The translations under genes were made by a program, and so were the position numbers. Under the pieces are notes generated by a model. The model had not been told where the DNA came from and made no database searches. It worked only from the letters and a program-made list of their open reading frames with translations. Below, piece after piece: positions 57,420 to 64,000 of a stretch of DNA of 64,000 nucleotides. The first letter of the stretch is position 1; every line of letters starts with the position of its first letter. The DNA is from Diatrype stigma. Lineage: Eukaryota > Ascomycota > Sordariomycetes > Xylariales > Diatrypaceae. Location of the stretch: positions 992,001 to 1,056,000 of the forward strand of contig JAKJXP020000001.1 in NCBI GenBank assembly GCA_022225965.2, written 5' to 3'.

Positions 57420-57429
57420 TGACCTCCAT
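55536..57429 (-). CDS. prp46: Pre-mRNA splicing factor Prp46/PRL1 (WD40)
   Basis: A core subunit of the Prp19-associated (NineTeen) complex, acting in spliceosome activation in the nucleus. Exons on the minus strand: 57,429-56,802; 56,726-56,637; 56,569-56,493; 56,324-56,294; 56,206-55,536; 498 residues. The N-terminus has 13 glutamines at residues 5-17, then [20 protein letters not shown], an alanine run, and the family linker [20 protein letters not shown] leading into seven WD40 blades ([52 protein letters not shown] and others), ending with [20 protein letters not shown]. The fourth exon is only 31 nt ([11 protein letters not shown]). The ATG before the Gln run is chosen because no upstream in-frame ATG is seen; an extra 5' exon is possible. 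Confidence 0.93.
57375..57416 (-). repeat. CAG/CAA trinucleotide repeat encoding polyglutamine
   Basis: Thirteen glutamine codons, ten of the last eleven CAG, directly after MEVI in Prp46. Uninterrupted CAG tracts of this length are prone to length variation. Confidence 0.85.
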
Positions 57430-58411
57430 GCTGCTGATGAGCGAGGACAAGCTTCGCGATTCCCCGTGCGAGGCCGTCTAGAGACTACGCGTATCGCAAA
57501 CACGTTACACGTGCTGCTAGCCTCGTGGAAGGAAAGGTACAGTCGCTTGTGGTGTCGGTCGCAACAGGTCGTCAATTCGGGGTATCGATTTTAAGTATTC
57601 TCGATGAATTGCGGCGGTTAGATGGTAGAATGGCGTGGGCGTGTTGGAATGGTAAGTACTTCGTAATGAAGCTTCAACAGTCAAGGCGCGCAGCTTGAAT
57701 AATTTATTCATCCAATCCACCTAATTATGCAGTTAAGCTAGTCCCTATGTAACCCCCCCAAGTTAAGTTATGGTGCAGTTATGTCCAAAGTGACAGGTAC
57801 AAGCACACAGGCAGGCAGGGTACCTATCGATAATGCTAGAGGAACAAGGTACCCGCAGTGTTATAGCCACACCCACTGGAATACCCCAGGCTGCTACAGG
57901 CACTTTCACTATGCATATATCAGCATATATGCATCTAAGTGTAGTTTACCCTCGGTCTAGATGATACATGTAAAGGTAGAGAGCATTGGAATATGATGTA
58001 GTTGTAGAACACAAACGACCCTCAAACACAGTCACATATTTGTCAAAACTGAAAGTGGTAGATACGATAAGTGGCCGTATTCTCAGTGAGCTACTTTCTT
58101 AATTCCACATCTCGAAATACCGACTGAATTTCTAGGAGGTGTGATTTACCCTAAATAAGGTACATTGTAAGTCTAGTATTGTCTGTTACCAAACGACTTG
58201 CGTGGCTACCTTCTGCCTCACCACCAACAAGGCCAGTTCACGCCCCCTTATGTTCCCTCTTGATTCCTCCGGTCACGCTGTATCCCTTTGCGGCTTATCA
58301 TCAGTCTTGATTTCCTCCACCAAAGCACCCTTGAATTTCCCTCTAACTATACAACAGAAAAATCGTTGCGAGATACCTCAAAGTCTTTGGCTCGACTTAC
58401 AGCAAGCAGCC
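57430..58411. other. Divergent promoter region between prp46 and nas6
   Basis: About 1 kb. It includes the start-proximal leader of prp46 and a gcatatatcagcatatatgc palindrome near 57,912-57,931. No conserved reading frame. The open frame at 58,202-58,531 overlaps the true first exon of nas6 in another phase and is not a gene. Confidence 0.5.
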
Positions 58412-59727
58412 ATGGAATCAGCAGACCAGTCCAAATATGCAATACATGCGGCTGCAAGGGAGGGAAGAGGTAAGAGTCAACTCGTTCCAAGCCCCGTGAC
58501 AGACAATTTCTATATCCTCATGGCAACCTAGGTATGCTTACCTTTTGTATAAATGTGCAGTTACTATTGTGGAGTCGCTCCTAAACGTAAGCCGAAACGG
58601 ACCCCCTTTCCTGTCATGAATGAGCTTGGGTGGCTTGCGTTCAAGAGGCTAAAAAGGTTCATGCTTTCCTGGGCTGCTGTCTATTATCAGGCTGATCCGA
58701 AACTGGCACGTCTCAGAGACGACGATGGCCGTCTCCCTATCCACTGGGCTGCTTCTTCCAACCAGACTGCCATAGTGCTCTTGTTAGCGCAGCAGAAAGA
58801 TTTCGACCCCGACGCTGAGGTAAGTTTCCAAACCTCGCTGCTTTATCTTGCCTATCATAGTTAACAACTGATTACCGAAAACAGGATGCCAGTGGTTGGT
58901 CATTGTTGATGATCGCGGCTAGTGTCAAGGACGGCGAGGCTATTGTAGACTTGCTGCTGCAGAAGGGCGCCGATGTCAACCAGAAAAGTGATAATTACCC
59001 TTGCTTCTTAGCACCCCCCCCGTAATACAAGACTAACACTGTCCTATAGATCATAATGGACAGGTACGTTCATATCAAGGTGCCTGTCTAGTTGAGATCA
59101 ATACTGTCACTCTCTGCCGGCGCCCCCTTTCTTTACAGCGGGGTCAATAGTTAATGCTATCGGATCTGTGGATGGTAGTGACTGACGTAGCCATCCATCC
59201 ATAGACGGCCATGCATTTCGTAGCATCGAAGAACAACCTCGAGGTAGCCCGGAAGCTCCTCGAGAACAAGCCGCCCGCATCGACCCGAGTCCGGGATAAG
59301 CGCGGGCAGTATCCGCTGCACCGGGCCGCCGCCGTCGGGTCCGTGCCCATGATCAACCTGCTGCTGAAAAACCGCAGTCCCCTGAATGCGACCGACGTGG
59401 CGGGATACACAGCATTACACCACGCGATTGCCGAAGGCCATGGTAAGTCGTGCTATTCCGCGAGTCTCCTCTGCCTCAAGTCGTCTAGCGACTAATACAC
59501 ATTATCAGGGGACGCCGCGGTGGCCCTGCTCAAGGCCGGAGCCGAGGTGGATAAGCGGGATGTAGATGGGCAGCTAGCCTTGGATTTAGCACCCGACAAG
59601 GAGGTCTGCCGAACCCGTAACAAGCGGCCCCCCCTATGGTATTATTGAGGCTAACTATCGATTGTTGGAACAGGTGCGCAAGTACATACAGCGCGAGGCT
59701 GAGAAGGAGGGCATTGATATCGAGTGA
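58412..59727 (+). CDS. nas6: 26S proteasome assembly chaperone Nas6 (gankyrin), ankyrin repeats
   Basis: Binds the C-terminal domain of the Rpt3 ATPase during assembly of the proteasome regulatory particle. Eight exons: 58,412-58,469; 58,561-58,586; 58,691-58,819; 58,885-58,987; 59,050-59,063; 59,205-59,442; 59,509-59,603; 59,674-59,727; 238 residues against about 228 in yeast. From MESADQSKYAIHAAAREGR, ankyrin repeats follow: RDDDGRLPIHWAASSNQTAI, DASGWSLLMIAASVKDGEAI, NGQTAMHFVASKNNLEVARK, DKRGQYPLHRAAAVGSVPMI, DVAGYTALHHAIAEGHGDAA, DVDGQLALDLAPDKEVRKYI. The fifth exon is 14 nt. No other domain. It is convergent with the golgin gene, 157 bp away. Confidence 0.93.
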
Positions 59728-59884
59728 TTTCAGGGGTAACTTGTCCCGTTTCTTCGTTCATTCGTTGGTGATTGCAATTGAAACTTGCATCACGAGTAGT
59801 GAAATACCTAGTTTTACATATCCAAAGTGCTGCCACCTAAGCCATACTTAACGCAGTGTAATCCGGGTGCTCCCCGATGTAACC

Positions 59885-62504
59885 TCATTGAATCGTCTGT
59901 TCCACTAGATCTCTGTACATGGCCTTGACGTCCGCGATGTCAGCGCGTAACTCGTCCACTTCTTCGCTCTTCTCTCCGAGCATCTCCAGCGTGGTCTGGT
60001 ATCTTTCGTTAATCTCCAACACTTCCTTCTCTAGGCTCGCGACCTTGCTCGCTGCCGCCTTGGTTGTCTCGATCTCTCCCATCATCGTGACAATCTCCGC
60101 GCGAGCCTCATCCCGCTGGCTAGATATCCTAGCCAGCTCTTCCTTAGCTGCCACCTTTTCGCTTTCCAAGCGACGGATGGCGGCGCTCATCCTCTCTACA
60201 AGCTGTACCGACGGCCCAGCCCCTACCGTGGATACAGACACCATGTCTTGCAAAACGTTCTGGGGCGACGCAGGTCTCTCTACGTTGTTATCGAACATGT
60301 CAAACCTGTCCACGGGATGCGAAGGGGGAGAGGCGAGTATGTCCAACCCCAATCCACTCAACTGAGATGCTGATGCTGATGCTCCACCAGACTGGCCTGA
60401 AGATGAGGGAATCGCTGGCAGACGGTTTAGTGGTTGAGCTGAAGGCCGTCTCAGCGAAGATGGTCGCTCGCCCGGGCTTGGCTCGCCATTACTAGAGGGT
60501 GCAGACGGTTTCCGAAACTTTGATGGGAAGCTCTGTAGACTAAGGAAATCACTGCTAAATGTCCTCTGAGGAGGAGACATTAAGGGTGACTCTGGCCTGC
60601 TGCCAGTCCGGTTCGACATACTGGTGACATCCTCTAGCCATGGACGACGCTCGAGTTCCATCTTCTCGGCCTTTTCCTTATACGCAACTCGCTGTTTGTC
60701 CATTTCAGACCTTGCCTCAGCTAGGGCCGTTTCGGCTTCCTTAGCTCGCTTGCGGAAAGATTCTAGTTGGGTTTGATAGGACGAAAGGTCCTTCTGAACG
60801 CTGGGTAGTTGGCTCCTTGTGGCCTCCAGCTCTTCTTCTTGACGCTTAGCCCGGGAAGCCTGAGAAATATATAAGTTTCAACATGCTGGTGAATGGGCAC
60901 TTCTTTGCAAGATAACTCACCGTCTCCCGGGCTTTCTTCCTCATCTCCGACTCCCGCCGCAGGGCTTCATCTCTTTCGCGTTCCAGGTTCGAGGCCCTAG
61001 CAACTAACGATGCTTCTATACCTTGCCAGTTCTCGCTAGCCACCGCGTATTGGGTCTGGAGTGTTTCTATCTGGCGGAGTAATTTCGCTTGCGCATCCCC
61101 AATGGCACCCGAAGATGTCTCCTCGGCTCTTACTCGGAACACTTCTAGTTTGGTCTCCAAAGCCTGGATTTCTCCCTTCAGATCTAATTCGACAGCGCGA
61201 GATCGCTCGGCGGCTTTGTCAGCCTTCTCACGAAGCTCCGCAGCCTGTGCTTTAGCCCTGTCGGTCGCTAAGTCCTTTTCTACCTTCAAAGCCGCGACGG
61301 TATCCTCTAGCTCTTTAACGCGTTTCTGACTTGCTTCGACGAGCTGGTCGTTGGCTTTGGCAGCCGTCGAATTTGCCCGATTAGACTCTGCTTGCAGCTC
61401 GCGCTTGAGACTAGATATAGTACCGTCCCTGGCGGCCAAGTCAGCTCGTAGCTTATCTAGGGCCTTCTCGAGCTTGCCGGTAAGCCTATGCGAATCCTGG
61501 TTGGCCCTTTCCAGGTCTACCATCTCACGAGACCGTGTACGGAGATGGTTGAGCTCAACCTCAGCCTTCTGGCGCCATATCTTCTGTTCATTGAGCTCCT
61601 TTTCGTTGGCAGCAAGCTGCGCCCTGATCTTCTTGATGATAGTCCTGTGCTTTTGCTCATTGCTCGATAGCTTCTGTCCTTCCTCCATTAACTGCGCGAT
61701 CTGCTGGTCCTTCTCGGCCAGTTTCTTCTCTAGACTGCCCGCAGCCGCAGCCGCGGCCGCGCTCCGAGCATTCTCCTCTGCCTCACGAGCAAAGTATTGT
61801 AGTTTTGCTTGGAGAGCATCCGCACGCTCGACATGACTATGTAGTTCATCTTGGTGTTGCGCTTGGGTTTCTTGAAGAGTTTTCTCTAAATCCTGAACTC
61901 GCTTTTCATAGAGGTCTAACGTAGAAAGGGCCCCTTCTGCACTTACAGCCGTGTCCCTTACGAGGGAGTCGACAGCAGGATCCTCGACCCGAGTCGGGCG
62001 GTCGCTCTGTAGGGAAGAACGGGGGGTATCCGTGATAGTTTTAGACTCGGCGGGGATAGTCGGGATCTGTTCGTTTCTTTCAGACGTGGGTACGGACTCG
62101 ACGGACGGTTCGTCTGCCGATATGCTAATCTTCGGGGTTGCAGCAGGCGGTTGCTCCGGAGAATTGATAGCCGAAGCGTCTAGACTTGGACGCGAGCTGT
62201 GGCTAGGCGAAGCAGAGCCGTAGTCGGCACTCACTCGCGGTTCCGTGGCGGAAAAGCTCGATCTTTGAGAAGCATTTTTGGCAGCAACAGCCTTGGCAAG
62301 TCGCTCTTGTAATCTTGACGGTGTCGCTGACCGCGGTGGCGGAGTTGGCGTGGATGCTACGGCAGCAGTATTGGTGGTTGCGGGTAGAGAGCGAGATGTG
62401 TTGTTGGGATCATCTTCGGCAAGAATATTATCGAGGCGAGCCTCCACACCGGCTACGGCTGAGGAAAGAAAGGTGCCCCATCTCGATTTCTGAGGGGCGG
62501 ACAT
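59885..62504 (-). CDS. sgm1: Golgi coiled-coil protein, TMF1/Sgm1 family
   Basis: A peripheral Golgi tether whose C-terminus binds Rab6/Ypt6. Two exons on the minus strand (62,504-60,921 and 60,859-59,885; 61-bp intron), 852 residues. The N-terminal signature SRWGTFLSSAVAGVEARLDN is followed by a Ser/Pro-rich stretch to about residue 200, long coiled coils (about 215-620), a second Ser/Pro-rich part (about 620-730), and the TMF C-terminal domain ending YQTTLEMLGEKSEEVDELRA DIADVKAMYRDLVEQ. MSAPQKSRWG is taken as the start. The in-frame sequence upstream is only a translated 15-bp repeat and would add a nonsense N-terminus. Confidence 0.9.
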
Positions 62505-62514
62505 TGTCCGGAAC

Positions 62515-62605
62515 TCGTGGGCCGGGACTCGTGGGCCGGTGCTCGTGGGCCGAAACTCGTGGGCCGAAACTCGTGGGCCGAAACTCGTGGGCCGGAACTC
62601 GTAGG
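62515..62605 (-). repeat. 15-bp tandem repeat just upstream of the golgin start codon
   Basis: Six copies of a 15-bp unit (cgaaactcgtgggcc on the plus strand) lie 11-100 bp upstream of the chosen ATG, within the likely 5' leader. The unit is a multiple of three and open, so it extends the frame as repeated GPRVSAHEFRPTS. It is GC-rich and not RIP-mutated. Confidence 0.85.
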
Positions 62606-63299
62606 CTAGGCAGAAGAGATCTGCTATCTGGGAACGATACGATGCGCCGAGATTCACAAGATGTGTTCTCTAATGAGGCTGCTTGTCATAAAAAAGCTCT
62701 AGGCTGGCAATTTGGCGCATGACGGGTTTCAGTCAGTTTAGAGATTACCTAGGCAGGCACTAGGATCCGGAGTGGTCGCCGTCGCATGTGGCAGGTTATA
62801 CAGTTCTACCTGTAGAGGGTAGGGCTATGAGGTATGAGGCAGGTAGTTATTACCCAGGAATGTTGTACAAGCAACCGTGTCACTAATAAATGAACGGGTG
62901 TACCTATGTAGTGACCGACTGGCACAATCTGAAAGCATTGGAAGTTAAAATATAGCAGCAGCAGGCGGAGGCGGCGGCGTAGCTGGAGTTTGAAATGCCT
63001 GAAGGAATGATGTGAATGGTGATACGTAAGTATGTAGGTAGTACGAAGTACTGTCAGCCTGTAAGCTGTTCCTACCTACCTACCTACCTACAAATTCATG
63101 TTAAGGCAATAGCATTGCAAAGTACCTGCCCGCAGATATACAGGTGGGTGTGTACTTACAGCACTTATGGATACATCTAGCATGAGTTTTGATGTGAACA
63201 AATTGCATATCCACATTAACGTATAGCCAACATCATATCTACCTATATGGATCCGGGCATTCCCCATAATGCCAAGGATCGGAAAATCGGAGTATAGAA
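62606..63299. other. Intergenic region at the right edge of the gene island
   Basis: Normal base composition with (tacc)n at about 63,072-63,092 and a ggcggaggcggcggcg stretch near 62,965. No gene recognised. Composition turns AT-rich at about 63,300. Confidence 0.5.
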
Positions 63300-64000
63300 T
63301 TCTAACAGCTTAAAGTGCACAACTATAATTAGCTTTAATTTAATAACCAATCCGGACCTTTAATATAATCCTAAGTAAATTATTAATAGCAATAATTCCC
63401 TAAGAATTCGAAAAACCGGACGTAAAAACATAAATAGCTATTTTTACAAATTAACGCCAATAACGCAAAATTTACCTTATTTTCTTACGAATTCTTTTCG
63501 ATAACCGACGATAGCAAAAAATAACGCCAATACGAAAGAACAACCTAAAAACGTTCCGGCCCAAAACGGCACCTTCGCCGAATCCCTTATGGATACGAAA
63601 CCCGTTTAGAAAAACGGCATATTATACGAATTTCTCGACAAAAAATTCGAAAATATCGAATAAAGAAACACCTTAATAAAAAATAACCTAAATTACTTAA
63701 TAAATAAAGTTGCGAAAATAATTATGCATTTCGATATTAAGCTTAAAAGCAAAAAAATCGAAACGCCGAATTAATAACTTTGCCGAAAAAGCGAATGGAT
63801 TTAATAATAACAATAACAACCCATATCCAATACCAAAAAAACGGTTACCGCCGATAATGCGAAATCGCTAATTAATTTTTACAAATCGCCCGAATTCGAT
63901 TAAAACTAATATATGCCGTATATTTAATGCCCATTTTATTACGATAAATCGCGAATAAAGAAAAAAATTAATATAACATATATGCCGTTCGTTATAAATT
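63300..64000. other. AT-rich RIP-mutated repeat, family not recognised
   Basis: The sequence is again AT-rich with abundant TpA, retained CpG and frequent TAA, like 1-41,214. At 63,415-63,430 ccggacgtaaaaac resembles the LINE-A tail motif, but the rest of the tail is missing. It runs off the window. Probably a transposon remnant. Confidence 0.5.

Overview
The window comes from a filamentous ascomycete (Pezizomycotina) genome with a compartmentalised, two-speed layout. Genes have many short GT-AG introns of about 50-170 bp and conserved eukaryotic products. The AT-rich blocks carry the mark of repeat-induced point mutation (RIP): CpA/TpG changed to TpA, glutamine and tryptophan codons turned into stops, and CpG largely kept.

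Positions 1 to about 41,214 form one RIP-mutated block of nested transposons with no intact gene. From left to right it holds: a LINE reverse transcriptase fragment; a second LINE family (420-3,090); several copies of a Tad1-like LINE, here called LINE-A, of which three are close to full length (7,997-14,178 plus, 14,713-21,712 minus, 28,166-34,658 plus); two nested SINEs that share the LINE-A 3' tail (4,440-5,721 and 4,884-5,538); and two hAT-type MITEs with perfect 8-bp target duplications (6,286-6,994 and 21,081-21,494). The largest item is an autonomous Helitron on the minus strand (22,642-40,463). Its Rep/helicase reading frame is still readable (HUH motif, Walker A, motifs II, III, V and VI). 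It is split by a full-length LINE-A and by a 1,113-bp non-autonomous Helitron of its own family. Removing both in silico restores the helicase frame. The Helitron itself sits inside another non-autonomous copy.

Positions 41,215 to about 63,300 are an ordinary gene-dense island with eight genes: an MFS vitamin/allantoate-type transporter (41,920-44,625, 12 exons, one suspect junction); a coiled-coil protein with a possible N-myristoylation site and tandem 32-residue repeats; prefoldin subunit 5; a fungal protein of unknown function (minus strand); origin recognition complex subunit 1; the splicing factor Prp46/PRL1 (minus); the proteasome assembly chaperone Nas6/gankyrin; and a TMF/Sgm1-type golgin (minus). 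From about 63,300 to the end the sequence becomes AT-rich and RIP-like again.

The island genes do not form a pathway. They are housekeeping genes in alternating orientations, with convergent gaps of 160-380 bp and divergent promoter gaps of 1.0-1.4 kb. The interest lies mainly in the transposon block, whose nested insertions give a relative history: old RIP-mutated LINEs and Helitron first, then weakly mutated SINE and short-Helitron insertions.
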